A DNA stretch of 64,000 nt from Dugong dugon (GCA_030035585.1 CM057460.1:126836714-126900713), one strand, 5' to 3'. Positions 49,456 to 61,084 are shown, counted from the stretch's first letter. Notes: generated by a model not told the origin, from the sequence alone. Made by a program: numbers and translations.

Positions 49456-49706
49456 ATTTTTAAATGTACTTCATGACCTTTCAGAAACAATTTCTCCTAC
49501 CAATGGGAAACTCCTCTCTAATTAAAGTTCACATTGAGGGAAGATTTGGTTGGTTCAGTTTCTCCTTCCCTTCTCCTTTTTTGTAAAACATATGGGTCAT
49601 AGATCACTGGAAAGTTATCAGCTGGTTGCTTGTGGGTTAGATCTCCAACCCTGGTTCAATCACCTGTGCAGGCAGGTAGGAGTGGAAGAAAATGGGTCAA
49701 AATTAC

Positions 49707-49921
49707 TGTTGTTGTGTGCTGTTGAACTGATTCCAACTCATAGCGACCCTATAGTACAGGGAGGAACTGCCCCATAGGGTTTCCTAGGCTGAAATCTTTA
49801 AGGGAACAGATCGCCAGGTCCTCCCTCCCCTCAACCCCAACGAGAAGCCATTAGTAGGTTCAAACCACTGACATTTCCTTTCTGTTGACAGCTGAGTGCT
49901 TTAACCATTGCTCCACCAGGA
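49707..49921 (-). mobile_element. tRNA-derived SINE with 10-bp target duplication
   Basis: Reverse-complement SINE from 'tgttgttgtgtgctgttgaa' to 'ccattgctccaccagga'. TCAAAATTAC is at 49697-49706 and 49922-49931. Confidence 0.92.
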
Positions 49922-50442
49922 TCAAAATTACACTACCTAACCTGCAAGGGTATTACATGGGTCAGCTTCCCTTTGAATAGAGCATGGGCCTAGCAGGCAC
50001 TGAGCACTTGCCAATATAGGCAGCATGTATGGGCATTTCAGAGTCTTTTTGAGAGGAGCCATAAACTACCCCTTCCACAAAAGACTTGATTTCATAGGAG
50101 ATTGGAAAAAGCTGGGAAAGGTGATGTGCTTTTGGCTCTAACAATTCAACACAAGTTTTTCTTTTCTTTTTTTTTAAATTGTGCTTTAGGTGAAAGTCTA
50201 TGGCTCAGGTTAATTTCTCATTCAAAAATTTATATGCATATTGTTTTGTGACATTGATTGCAATCCCCATAATGTGACAGCATGTTCTCTTTCCACCCTG
50301 GGCTCCTGTTCCCATTCATCCAGTTGCTGTCCCTTACTACCTTCTCGTCTTGGACAGGAGTTGCCCATTAGGTCTTGTATATTTGGTTGAACTAAGAAGC
50401 ATGTTCCTCACATGTGTTATTTTTTGTTTTATAGGCCTGTCT

Positions 50443-53025
50443 AAACTTGCACTGCAAAAGACTTCTTTAAAGTATTGAAAAGCAAAGATGTCACTTTGAA
50501 GACTAAGATGCACCTGACCCAAGTCATGGTGTTTTCAATTACTTCATATGCATGCAAAAGCTGGAAATGAATAAGGAAGCCTGAAGAAAAATTGATGCCT
50601 TTGAATTGTGGTGTTGGCAAAGAATATTGACTATACCATTGTCTTAGTCACCTAGTGCTGCTATAACAGAAATACCACAAGTGGACGGCTTTAACAAAGA
50701 GAAATTTATTCTCTCACAGTCCAGTAGGCTACGAGTCCAAATTCAGGGTGTCAGCTCCAGGGGAAGGCTTTCTCTCTCTGTCAGCTCTAGGGGAACGTCC
50801 TTGTCATCAGTCTTCCCTTGTTCTGGGAGCATCTCAGCGTAGGAACCTCAGGTCCAAAGGACGTGCTCTGCTCCCAGAACTGCTTTCTTGGTGGTATGAG
50901 GTCCCCAACTCTCTGCTTGCTTCCCTTTCCTTTTATCTCTTGTAAGATAAAAGGTGCTGCAGGTTGCACTCCAGGGAACTCCCTTTACATTGGATTAGGG
51001 ATGAGAATTTAGTAAGGATGTTACAATCCCACCCTAATCCTCTTTAACATAAAATTACAATCACAAAATGGAGGACAATTACACAATACTGGGAATCATG
51101 GACCAGCCAAATTAATACACACATTTTTGGGGGGGACATAATTCGATCCATGACATTCTACCCTTTGGCCCCCCAAAATCACATCCTTGCAACATGGAAA
51201 ACATATTCATCCCATCATATCATAGCAAAAGTCTTAACTCCAAGTCCAAAATCCAAAAATTCCTCTTCAACTGTGAAATCTAGAATAGAATTTATCTGCT
51301 TCCAAAGGTACCATGGCAGAACAGGCACAAGCTAGACATTTCCATTACAAATGGGAGAAACTGGAGGAAGAAAAGAAAGGATAACAGGCACCAAGCAAGT
51401 CAGCAGAACACACTACATTAGCCCTTAAGGCTTTGAAAATAATCTTCTGTTCTCTGAGACAATTTACACAGTGGCTCTGCCTTCTAGACTCTAGGTATTG
51501 GCCACACTCTCTGGATTCTGAGTGGAAGCACCTCAGCCCTGGGCTTCAGCTCTGCCTTCCAGGCCCACTGGGACAGCAACTCTGCTCCCTTGGCTTTAGG
51601 CGTACCGTTCTCCTAGTACATCTGAGTGGTGACTCCAGGCTTAGAAACACCAGAGACCATGGCTCCACCCTTCGAAACCCCTGAGGTCATAGCCATACCT
51701 TTTGAGACTGAGGCAGCTCAGCTTCAGTGTTCCTTGTCTCTTCAGTTTCTGCTTCCTGTGGCCTCTCGGCCCTTGGGCCTTACGCCCGCATCTGCCTTGC
51801 TAGGGCAAGTGTTCCAAAGCTCTGTAGCTTCACCAGTAAGTTCCTGGAGGCACCACACTCCACCAGGAAGCCTCCTGCACACAAGCACTCAGCTCCCTCA
51901 CTCTGTGGGTCGGCAAGCCTAGCTCCACCGATAAGTGACCAGAGGCACCCCACTCCACCAGGAAGCCTCCTGCGCACAGGCACTCAGTTCTCTCGATCTG
52001 TAGGTCGGCTCCATGCCATCTTGCACTGGTCTCCTGGTTCTGCTGCTGCCACTTCTCTGCTGCTGGTGGTTCTCTGCTGCTGTTGCTTCTCTATCCATTC
52101 AGTTTCAAAACTGCTTCCACATTTTAGGTATGTGATAGAGCAGCAGCCCACTCTCTTGGTACCAAATTTTCTCTTAGTCATCTAGTGCTGCTATAACAGA
52201 AATACGGCAAGTGGATGGTGGCTTTAACAAAGAGAAATTTATTCTCTCACAGTCCAGTAGGCTACAAGTCCAAATTCAGGGCATCAGCTCCAGGGGAAGG
52301 CTTTCTCTCTCTGTCAGCTCTAGGGGAAGGTCCTTGTCATCAGTCTTCCCTTGTTCTGGGAGCATCTCAGCAAAGGAACTTCAGGTCCAAAGGACATGCT
52401 CTGCTCCCAGAACTGCTTTCTTGGTCGTATGAGGTCCCCAACTCTCTGTTTGCTTCCCTTTCCTTTTATCTCTTGTAAGATAAAAGATGGTGCAGGCCAC
52501 ACCCCAGAGAAACTCCCTTTACATTGGATCAGGGATGTGACCTGGGTAATGGTGGTGTTACAATCCCACCCTAATCCTCTTTAACATAAAATTACAATCA
52601 CAAAATGGAGGAAAACCACACAATACTGGGAATCATGGCCCAGCCAAATAAATAGACACATTTTTTGGGGGGACATAATTCAGTTCATGACAACCATGGA
52701 CTGCCAAAAGAATGAACAGATCTGTCTCGGAAGAAGTACAACCAGAATGCTCCTTAGAAGCAAGGATTGCAAGACTGTTTCACATACTTTGGACATGTTA
52801 TCAGAAGGGATCAGTCCCTGAAGAAGGACATCATGCTTGGTAAAGTACAGGGTCAGCCACGAAAAGGAAGACCCTCAGTGAGATGGATTGACACAGCGGC
52901 TGCGACAATGGGCTTAAGCATAACAATGATTGTGAGGATGGTGCAGGACCAGGCAGTGTTTCGTTCTGGTGTACATAGAGTCACTATGAGTCGCAACCAA
53001 CTCGATGGCACCTAACGACAACAAC
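50443..53025 (+). mobile_element. RTE LINE 3' fragment, split by a MaLR element
   Basis: Parts 50443-50639 and 52693-53025. The second holds an 82-codon frame at 52767-53015 with 'YFGHVIRRDQSLKKDIMLGK' and 'MSRNQLDGT'. The tail reads CACCTAACGACAACAACA. It is inserted in the L1 3' UTR. Confidence 0.9.
50640..52692 (-). mobile_element. MaLR-type element with both LTRs
   Basis: A 2,053-bp fossil: 5' LTR 52170-52692, internal region 51156-52169, 3' LTR 50640-51155. Perfect 5-bp duplication ACCAT (50635-50639, 52693-52697). Next to the 5' LTR, a primer-binding-like stretch reads TTTGGTACCAAGAGAGTGGG on the minus strand, as in MaLR/ERVL internal sequences. A purine-rich tract (GGGGGGCCAAAGGGTAGAA) precedes the 3' LTR. 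The short internal region suggests a non-autonomous, THE1/MST-like layout. It looks structurally whole but codes for no recognisable protein. Confidence 0.9.
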
Positions 53026-54005
53026 ACAATCTCTGTCTGAAAAGTGGGCTTCGTGACTTGTTTCAGTTCTAGGTTAGCAGAGTGTCCAGGAGCCATAGTT
53101 TTGGGGGTTCCTCTAGTTTCTGTTAGACCAGTAAGTCTGATCTTTTTTCTTGAATTTGAATTCTGTTCTATATTTTTCTCCTGCTCTGTCTGGGACTCTC
53201 TGTTGTGGGACTCTCTTGTGATCCTTGTCAGAGTGGTTGGTGGTGGTAGCCAGGCACCATCTAGTTCTGGTCTCAGGCTGGTAGAGTCTCTGGTTCATGT
53301 GGTCCTTTAGTCCTTTGAGCTAATATTTTCCTTATGTCTTTGGTTTTCTTCATTCTCCTTTGCTCCAAATGAGATGGGACCAATAGATGTATCTTGGATG
53401 GCCATTCACGAGCTTCTAAGACCCCAGACACTACTCACCAAAGTGGGAATAACATTTTCATTATGAATTATGTTATGCCAATTGACCTAGATGTTCCTGG
53501 AGACTACGGTCTCAAGTCTCCAGCCCCAGCTACTCAGTCCATCATAGTGTTTGGATGTGTCTAGGAGATCTCTGTGTTTTTGTTTGAGTCCAAATGTGCT
53601 AACTTCCCCTATATTATGTGTTGTCCATACCTTCACCAAAGTTGACACTTGTCTACTATCTAGTTAGTGATTTTCCCTCCCCTTCCCCTCCGGCCTCATT
53701 ACCATCAAAGAATACTTTTTTCTGTGTGTAAACCTTTTCTTTATTTCTTATAATAGTGGTCTCATACAATATTTATCCTTTGTGACCGACTTATTTCACT
53801 CAGCATAATGCCGTCCAGATTCATCCATATTGTGAGACGTTTCGAGGATTCAGCATTGTTCTTTATCGTTGCATGGTATTCAATTGTGTGTATGTACCAT
53901 AGTTTATTTATCCATTCATCTGTTGATGGGCATTTAGGTTGTTTCAATCTTTTTGCTATTGTGAATAGTGCTGCAATGAACATGGGTGTGCATATGTCTA
54001 TTCGC

Positions 54006-56419
54006 CAACACACATTTTTCAATTCAAGGACAAAGCCATGGATGAATCTGGCTATTTCAGAGTGGAATGACAGAGATAGGCCCGAAGCCTCTAGGCCTGC
54101 CTGTGCTCCAAGGCTTCAAGCCCTGTTCTGGCATCAAGACAATATCAGTCTTCACTGTGTATATGTGTGTGTGCACACGGGTGTGCGCACGCACGTGTGC
54201 ATGCATGGTGGGGGCAATGGGAGACAAAGGTAGGAGTGGAAGGGATGTGGGGGATGATGTAAAACTGCCCCTGCGGCCTTTGTGAAAAGTCTCCTGATGC
54301 AGTGCCCCCACTCTTACTGGCCTGAACCTGTGGAGCTGGCCTGCAGCTCATGCCCTTTCAGACAGAAACACCTACAGGTCTGCTATTGTTTCCCTCAGGT
54401 AACAAATGCCAGACAGCTGGGCCAGCCAAGCCATCCTGGAACACAGCTGCTTCTGCACCATCAAATGAGAAGGGTGCATTGTTTTAATTGTCACATTTGT
54501 TGTTTAGAAGGATGCGCTTTGACCACGGAGTTTTCTGGGTGACCTTTCCATAAGAATTGCATGCAAATGTCCCTGCAAAATGTTATGATTCGTCTGTAAA
54601 GGTTATCGCCATTTGTCTAGACTGCTGTCTTCACTAAAAGAGAAAGTGCAGGCCAGGAGCCCAGGGTTGGGGTACAGCAGAGGAGAAAGGGTTATCTGGG
54701 CTACCCCCTCCATGTCCGCTGGGCCCCACCTGCAGGAGGCCACTTCCATTTGCTTCTGCCCCTGCCTAGAATAACCCTCCTGGCTGAGTCACCATCCCGG
54801 AGCTTCCCCAGGATCACCTGTGTCCTCGGAACAGGCTCTCTTTGAGCAAACGTAATGCATTCTCCAATTGCCCTAGAGATAAGCCACGTGGAGGAATCAC
54901 CCCTCTGAACAACTGAGGCTCTGTTAATAGGCTCTTAAAGGGTTTGTTGAATGAACAACGTATTAAAGGCTCACCCTGCAAACAACCCTATTTAAATAAC
55001 TGCCCTTTCTGAACCTAAGGGGAAAAAAAAATGAATCTCTCTGAAAACTAGGCTGAAATTAATGTATTACTTATTACCACAGGGAAGTCTGATAACCCCT
55101 TATCCCCAGTCTCAGGCTGGCAATGGGAGAGAGATGGGTTTTAAATGAGACATACTCAGATTTAGGTTGCTGAAGGAAAAAGCCTATTCTATGATTTATA
55201 GAACAGAATGGATGTCTTGCCTTTCTTTCCAGTCGCTCCCAACCAAATCAGAGTGTTTATTTTCCTTCTGGGTGGAGGCCTTGCAACAGCATAATTAACC
55301 TTAGAGGTCGCAGAGGGGCGAGGCGGGCTAGAAGGAAGGCAGGAGTAGAAGCTATTGGGTTGGGCCTGTGCATGAGGGATAGCAGAGAAGGTGCGAGGTG
55401 TGAGGGGACAGCAGTGGAGGAGTGTGAAGTTCTAATGAATCATGTCAGCTGTTGACTTGGGATTCACAACAAACAGCTGCATGTGCAGCCGCAGCCCCGT
55501 CCTGGGGGAAGCAGGTGGTGGAGATGTTGCTCGGGGGACGGCCTGCCCCGACCTGTCTCCATTAACTGTAATTATGCTTATGACTTCTGCTCGGGGCATC
55601 TTGGAGTAAGCAAGGCCCTCCACGAGTAACAGGGACCCTCATTTTTAGACGGTGGTCAGTCAGCTGTAAAAATGGGCCACAGTTGGCAACAACAGAAGAA
55701 GTCTGAAGCCTGAAGCAATTTTTCTTTGAAATCAGCTTCTAAATTGCAGGGAGGCCAAATAAATTGACACATTTACTAGCTTGAGCTCCTTTTTCATTCC
55801 TGCTTCATTGCCTGTGCTGGGCCTCTCTGTGCTGAAGCAGGTTTTCAGCATGGGTGGGCTGCCCAGCATGGGACAGGATAGGAGGGGGCTCCGATCTGTC
55901 TGGAGGGCCGTCACAGCCTGGGCGTTTAGGTAGTGATTTATGTGTGCATGCACATTTTCATTACCAACATGAATGAGTGCATTTTAACCTAAAAACCAAA
56001 AACATGTTTCACAAAAGAAACCTATAATTCACAAAGGAAAACCCCTGTAAAATAAAATGCAGGGAGGTACCACGTGCTCATTCCAAGATAAACACATTTT
56101 TTTCCACAGTGTAGGCTTCCTTCCCAATCCACTCTCCTGGGTAGAGAAGGCACCTTCTTGGGCAGCGGAATTCTCCTACAATTTGGCTGCTTTAAGTTCT
56201 GGGCTATTTCCTCCCATAATCAAAACTGAAATTAAGTGGTAGAAGAAAGGCTTCATGAATTTAACTTTTGATTGGGTACTTAGCATCTGCAGCACCATCT
56301 TCGTCACTGGGATTTGAACTATTGGCCTGAATGGATGGCACTCAGACAACTGGGGAGGAATACTGTTGGCAACAGACACCTTTCTGTGCGGGGGAGAGCT
56401 TAGGCACTGAGCTGCAGGC
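54006..56419. other. Unique sequence, possible constrained noncoding blocks
   Basis: A TG/CG-rich microsatellite-like stretch lies at about 54158-54210. Blocks at 54470-54640, 54900-55060, 55430-55640 and 55740-55980 are repeat-free with a conserved-looking composition, including an octamer ATGCAAAT at 54561-54568. No exon was supported. Confidence 0.35.
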
Positions 56420-56645
56420 ACCAGACTGTCAGGAATTCTGATCCCAGTTCAGCCACTTGCTAACTGGGTGACCTTGGGCAAAGAAATTAATCTCTCTAAG
56501 CCTCAGATTCCTCATCCATAAATGGGGATAATAATAACTATCTAACAGTTAGCTTGTGATTAAATAAAGTGATGGATGTAAAGCACTTAGCACTGTGCCT
56601 GGCATACTGTAAATGCTTAGTGAATGTTAGCTATTTGTAATCATC
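56420..56645 (+). mobile_element. MIR SINE
   Basis: Well kept: 'cagccacttgctaactgggt', 'aagcctcagattcctcatcc', 'gatgtaaagcacttagcact', 'tgcctggcatactgtaaatg'. Confidence 0.9.
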
Positions 56646-56731
56646 ACTGAAGCTCTACCCGATCAAATCCCCCCTTCACAATGCTTGGAGAGCTTAGGCA
56701 GTGGAGAGATTACATCCTTGTATTATCCTTG

Positions 56732-57152
56732 AGGGGGCAGTGGTGGTTCAGTGATAGAATTCTCACCTTCCATGTGGGAGACTTGGATTCCATTCCCAGC
56801 CAATGACCTCATGCGCAGCCACCACCCCTCTGACAGTAGAGGCTTGCATGTTGCTATGACAATGAACAGGTTTCAGTGGAGCTTCTAGACTAAGACGAAC
56901 TAGGAAGAAAGGCCTGGGATCCCCAAGGAAGGATTACCCAATAAGCAAGGTATGCACAAGCTTACTTACTAACCTATAGTGCACAATTTCACCTGTGAAG
57001 TTGTGTACTACGGATTAATAAGTAAACACAATTAAGCCCGTTCGTACCTTGCTTATTGTAAGCCTGTGTGTACCTTGCTTACTGGTTAATCTGTCCTTGG
57101 GGAGTTGCCAGGAGTGGGAGGCTGACTTGAAGGCAGCTAACAACAACTACAG
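56732..57152 (+). mobile_element. tRNA-Gly-headed SINE with RTE-derived body and tail
   Basis: The head (56736-56808) aligns with tRNA-Gly ('tggtggttcagtgatagaat', 'ttccattcccagccaatg'). The body at 56838-56920 ('aacaggtttcagtggagctt', 'gactaagacgaactaggaag') matches the RTE 5' UTR in reverse of 61150-61300. The tail 'ggcagctaacaacaac' matches the RTE 3' end. TATCCTTG flanks it (56724-56731, 57153-57160). A foldback sequence occupies 56920-57103. Confidence 0.82.
56920..57103. repeat. Foldback (palindromic) insert in a SINE
   Basis: Left arm begins TCCCCAAGGA and the right end, reversed, begins TCCCCAAGGA. Pairing continues: ...TAAGCAAGGTA..., then TTACTTA(C/T)TAA, to a centre at about 56985-57001 (TTTCAC/GTGAAG). 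The right arm has an extra near-copy of 'taccttgctta' (57046-57056 and 57071-57081), making it about 36 bp longer. Family unknown; no clear flanking duplication. Confidence 0.75.
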
Positions 57153-57284
57153 TATCCTTGTGAGCTCGACTTTCTGTTCTCTCATCGTTGGCAGAGTTGG
57201 CTGGGTCAGGGCCTTCTGAACTCTGACTTCTTCTCCTTTGCCATCATCTTCCTCATGCCCCCTCTCTTCTCCGTCTATCTTCGT

Positions 57285-57745
57285 ACACTGGCAGAAGTCT
57301 CACCTGCTCTGGGAAGGCCTCTCTGAAGCTGTCCGTAAGGATCCCTCCTTCCTCAGCATTCCTAGAGTACTGATTAGCACTCTCTGCCACTTACCAAATG
57401 TAGGACTGTGATATTAATAGACAAATCTGTGTCACCTCTTAAACCACATGGTTACAATTTTGAGGGCATGAGTGGTTGTTTCTACTTCTTTGCATTTTCT
57501 TCAGTAACTAGCCCAGTGCCTGTCTCGTCATAGGTGCTCAAATAAACACTTGTTAATTCATAAATGGATGCAAAAACAGAGACAGAGTGAACTGAAGACT
57601 TGAGCAAGGATCAGAGTTTGTTCTGATTATCTCTGGCATTAATTCCATCATATTTACTGAACACGTTCTGGGCACAGGGATACAGCAATGAACAAAACAC
57701 ACAAAATCCTTGTTTCCCTGGGTCTTACAGTCTCATGATGGGTGT
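57285..57745. mobile_element. Two L2 3'-end fragments in opposite orientation
   Basis: 57285-57575 (plus): 'ctctgggaaggcctctctga', 'agagtactgattagcactct', 'aggtgctcaaataaacactt'. 57640-57745 (minus): 'actgaacacgttctgggcac', 'gatacagcaatgaacaaaac'. Confidence 0.75.
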
Positions 57746-58111
57746 TGATGAGAATGAATGCATCGTACTGGGGTTAATATTTGCTGAGCTGTCTTTGGCA
57801 GGTAGGGGTGATAGGCCTAGAGATAGAAGGTCACAGCCCTCTTAATAAGTATTATGTGGTTTGTCCTGTTTCAACTTCGCTAAGCTGGAGCCACATTTCT
57901 GAGAATTCCCTGTCCTTTATGAGTAAGGTTCCTCACTCATGCGAGGAAAAATGGGATGTGGAGAAAGAGAAGGAATAGAAACAGCAAAACCTCACCATTC
58001 TGGGTGAGCAATGGTCACGAGAGACATTATGAGTGAAACTTGAGAGGTGGAAGTAAAGCAGGAGTCCTATTTCTTAAGCTGGGTGCCAAGCACCGTGGGA
58101 GCTTACACATG

Positions 58112-58273
58112 TGGGCTCACCTAGGTGGTTGGGGCAGCACCTGGTCCCACAGATCTTCCAGCTCCCACCAGATCTCCTCCTTCAGCTTCTCCGAGTCCTG
58201 AGCCAAGTGGGTGTGCAGCTCTGTGACAATGGCAGCAGCTTCTCCTACAAGTCACTCATGGCATCGAAGTTGG
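58112..58273 (-). pseudogene. Apolipoprotein A-IV-like pseudogene fragment
   Basis: On the minus strand, 58134-58226 translates without a stop and contains TELHTHLAQDSEKLKEEI. Compared from memory with human apoA-IV (TELHERLAKDSEKLKEEI and its continuation), I count 21 identities in 33 residues. Upstream, 'GACTTG TAG GAGAAGCTGCTGCC' parallels GDLQKKLVP in another frame, with an in-frame TAG where CAG is expected and a one-base shift after it. Downstream 'taggtgagccca' parallels the coding 'gaggtgagcca'. ApoA-IV is a secreted lipid-binding protein of amphipathic repeats. Only about 50 codons remain, with no intron evidence, so this is a decayed copy. Confidence 0.6.
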
Positions 58274-58289
58274 ATGGGGTGAGAGACTG

Positions 58290-58594
58290 GGTTCAGTTTG
58301 CCCTCATGGGCTCCAGTTGTCCTTCTGAGTCCCAGTTCTTCTCTGCAGGTTTCATTTTGTCCTTGCTCTCATCCCCATCCAGGTTTCCTTCTCAACTGCT
58401 GGCCTGGCTGACCTATAGTGACTGCAGGCTCAACACTAGTCTCAGAGGCAACAGCCTGTGGAGACTGCTCCACCAGCTCAGTCTGCAAGCACAGTTGCAG
58501 AAGGTCTATCTCCAGTAATAAATCCTTATTCTAAATCACCCATAGCGGTTCTGCTTCTCTGATCAAACCCTGCCTGATCCAATCAGCATAGCAG
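58290..58594. other. Unique sequence beside the apoA-IV-like fragment
   Basis: No clear family was identified. It could be an extension of the pseudogene too decayed to align by eye. Confidence 0.35.
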
Positions 58595-58725
58595 ATAACA
58601 TTTGTGGAGTGCTCATTATGTGCGGGTACTGTGGTCAACGTTATCTAAGTGAGCTAACAAATGCAAATGAGCGTGGCAGTAACTCTTTCCATCACTATTT
58701 CAGAGAAGAGGGACTGAGGCACCCA
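58595..58725 (-). mobile_element. MIR SINE
   Basis: 'Gtggagtgctcattatgtgc' and 'cactatttcagagaagaggg' follow MIR in reverse. Confidence 0.7.
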
Positions 58726-58902
58726 CCACTCCCTGTCTCTCCTTGGTTGCTTGAGGTTGATGTCAAAATGGTAGGATCCACTGTGCACATGACCGAGACT
58801 GGAGAAACAAGCTGTTTATCATGCAGTTGGTACAGTGAAGATTCAAAAGCTGCTTCAGGTTGCTATGGCTGGACGTGAGAGCTGTAGTAGTTTGCTTTCA
58901 GT

Positions 58903-59118
58903 TCAAAACAAAAACCAAACTAGTTGCTGTGGAGCCGATTCTGACACGTGGTGACCCCATGTGTGCAGAGTAGAACAGCGCTTCCTAGGGTTTTCAATGA
59001 TTGATTTTTTGGCAAAGTGGATCACCGAGGCCTTTCTTCCAAGGCGCCTCTGGGTAGACTTGAACAACAGACCTTTCAGTTAGCAGCCTAGCAGTTAACC
59101 TTTTGCTCCACCCAGCAG
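58903..59118 (-). mobile_element. tRNA-derived SINE, older variant
   Basis: 'Aaaaccaaactagttgctgt', 'cgtggtgaccccatgtgtgc', 'cctttcttccaaggcgcctc' and 'ccttttgctccacccag'. More diverged than the other copies. Confidence 0.8.
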
Positions 59119-61084
59119 CAGATATTTATTGCATGGCTTCTGTGAAGTGCAGGTGGGAAGGGAGAGGGGGGAACCCCATATCCCAGATTCTAGGGCTGCA
59201 TTCCCCTTCAAGGGGCAGCTCAGCGACCATCCCTGGGGCTGCAAACGCTTGTATAGGAGTGTCCCCTTGAGATGCAGGCGGGAGTGTGTTTCCTGCACAG
59301 CAGAGGGGCAAAGACTTCCAGCCATCACTGAGCGGCAAGGCTGTGTAGCTCTGAGACAGAACCAAAATGAGGAAATAACATCCAAAACTGAAGAAAAAAT
59401 ATGCGGCAATGTACATATTCATGTGAGGAAAACATGGGGACATAGAGAAAGAGAGGGAATAGAAACAGCGAAACCTCCCAAGGCATACTTTTATAGAGTG
59501 ATAAAAATGAAAGCTCAACGTCACCATTCAAAGTGCCATAATTTTATCATCCTTCCCACGCAATGCTGCGCTATTTTGGGTTCTGTTATTTTTTCCCCCC
59601 TCTCTCACTTCAGTATGCTCAAGATGTCTGACTACCGAACATGTAAGAAAATGCTTCATTTTTCCCAGCACGGATCGGGGACTTTATTATGGGTACTGCA
59701 ACTCCGAGAGTGCTGCCTTCTCCATGTCGTCATGCTCCGCCCAGCGACAGATTTCGCCTGAGAACAGAGCCCGATTAATTTGCCTGCTATGGTTTCATGC
59801 TCAGGAACTGAAACCCTGTTGCTCTTCGTTGTTACAATTTCTTTCCTTAGCCACTGATCGAAGCGGAACAGAAAAGAATGCCAGCCGCCCTTCTGCAAGA
59901 GCAACGAAACTCCCCTCTCCCTTAACCACAGTGCACCAAAGATTTCTATGTTCTGCTTTGTCTAATTTCCTTTGTAACAAAACAAAAGAAAAAGCCCACA
60001 ACTTGGAACTCTTTTGAGGACAAGAAAGGAGATGCCAGAGGAAGTGGCTGCATTTGATGTTATCTTACTGCCGTCTGTTTGCCTAAGTTAGATATTTAAT
60101 CAAATGAACAATTGAGAACCTGTGTAACCCGGGAGACAGACGATTATCTAATACAGTGTGCTCCTTCCCTCCATGCCCCTTTCTGGACAAGGCTTCTCAG
60201 TGTCAGGACCTCCGAAACCTCCATTATTTGGTGCACTTTGGGCTAGGGCAGAGTCCTGGCATTGTGTCACCTCTTGGCCTTCGTCTTCCAGGCTTTCAAG
60301 GTGTCCGCTCTCCCTGACGTAAGCTGCTGTGTCTATAATCCTGGTACAGCCCTGAATAGAACACGACAAGCCACATTGTTTTCAAAATGGTATTTTCGGC
60401 AATAGGACAAGCCATTAAACTTAAGGAAAGAAGTTGCCACCCTTCTCTAGCAGGGTATGCTATTCACTGAGACTCAGGGGGACGTGGCTGCAGTCAGCGG
60501 GAGCAGTCATCTGCCAAGACCAAGCCCTTTCTCTTTGCAACCTGATGACACTTCACCTTCAAAAGGGAACTGAGCCAGTTTGGGCCATTGGTTTGGGCCT
60601 ATTCTATGGTAATACGAGTTATATTTCCCCAGGAGAGTTTTGCAGCCACAGCAAATGGACGACTGCCTGGGTTTAATACTTCATTGTCAGGTGGCCCCTG
60701 CCCCTCTCATTTTTCCTAGCACCTCCAGACAGATGCTCTTACATCCTGCCATTTATATGCTTCTCTGTGAAGGAATCAGACCTAATGCTTGAGGAAGATT
60801 TATTTTACTATAAAATGCATGACCTCCTCTCTTCAAATCATTTTAAACCCTACCTCACATGATTCCCCTTACTGCTCTGGCAAAGATGGACTTTTTCCTC
60901 TTCCTTGTGCAGGACTGCGTGCTTCTCTGTTGCTTTTAATACTACATTGTTTCAGTCTAGAAAGTTCATCTGGTATTTTCAATTTTCCAAGCCTACCCAC
61001 AAGGTTGGGAACAAATGCCACATCCTCCATGAAACTTTGGTTGAGCCCTACCATGTTCCCCTTCCCATCTCACCGGTGATCTCC
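59119..61084. other. Unique sequence with a CpG-retaining block
   Basis: 59560-60000 keeps many CpG sites, unlike the methylation-decayed repeats around it, and it is repeat-free. A 210-codon plus frame at 59129-59761 has no domain and overlaps minus frames, so I do not call a gene. Possible regulatory DNA. Confidence 0.35.

Larger units (their letters stand above)
50162..54005 (-). mobile_element. L1 LINE, 5'-truncated, hosting nested elements
   Basis: Parts 50162-50442 and 53026-54005 are the 3' UTR and the ORF2 C-terminus (frame 53762-54022: 'CPSTDEWINKLWYIHTIEYH') of a minus-strand L1 close to the one at 17360-24893. Flanks CAACACAAGTTTTTC (50147-50161) and CAACACACATTTTTC (54006-54020) agree at 13 of 15. 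An RTE lies inside it. Confidence 0.9.

Noticed and set aside
51727-52185. 152-codon plus frame
   Set aside because: It is antisense to the internal region and LTR of the MaLR fossil, so it is a shadow frame.
50640-52692. Tandem pair of independent solo LTRs
   Set aside because: A primer-binding-like stretch, a purine tract, common orientation and one outer 5-bp duplication show a single element.
56736-56808. Functional tRNA-Gly gene
   Set aside because: It matches tRNA-Gly but is the head of a SINE, has ACC in the anticodon position instead of GCC and unpaired stem positions.
59129-59761. 210-codon plus-strand open frame, the longest outside transposons
   Set aside because: No domain or signal was recognised, minus-strand frames overlap it, and it starts in a SINE-adjacent region. 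Best explained by chance in a GC-moderate, CpG-retaining block.
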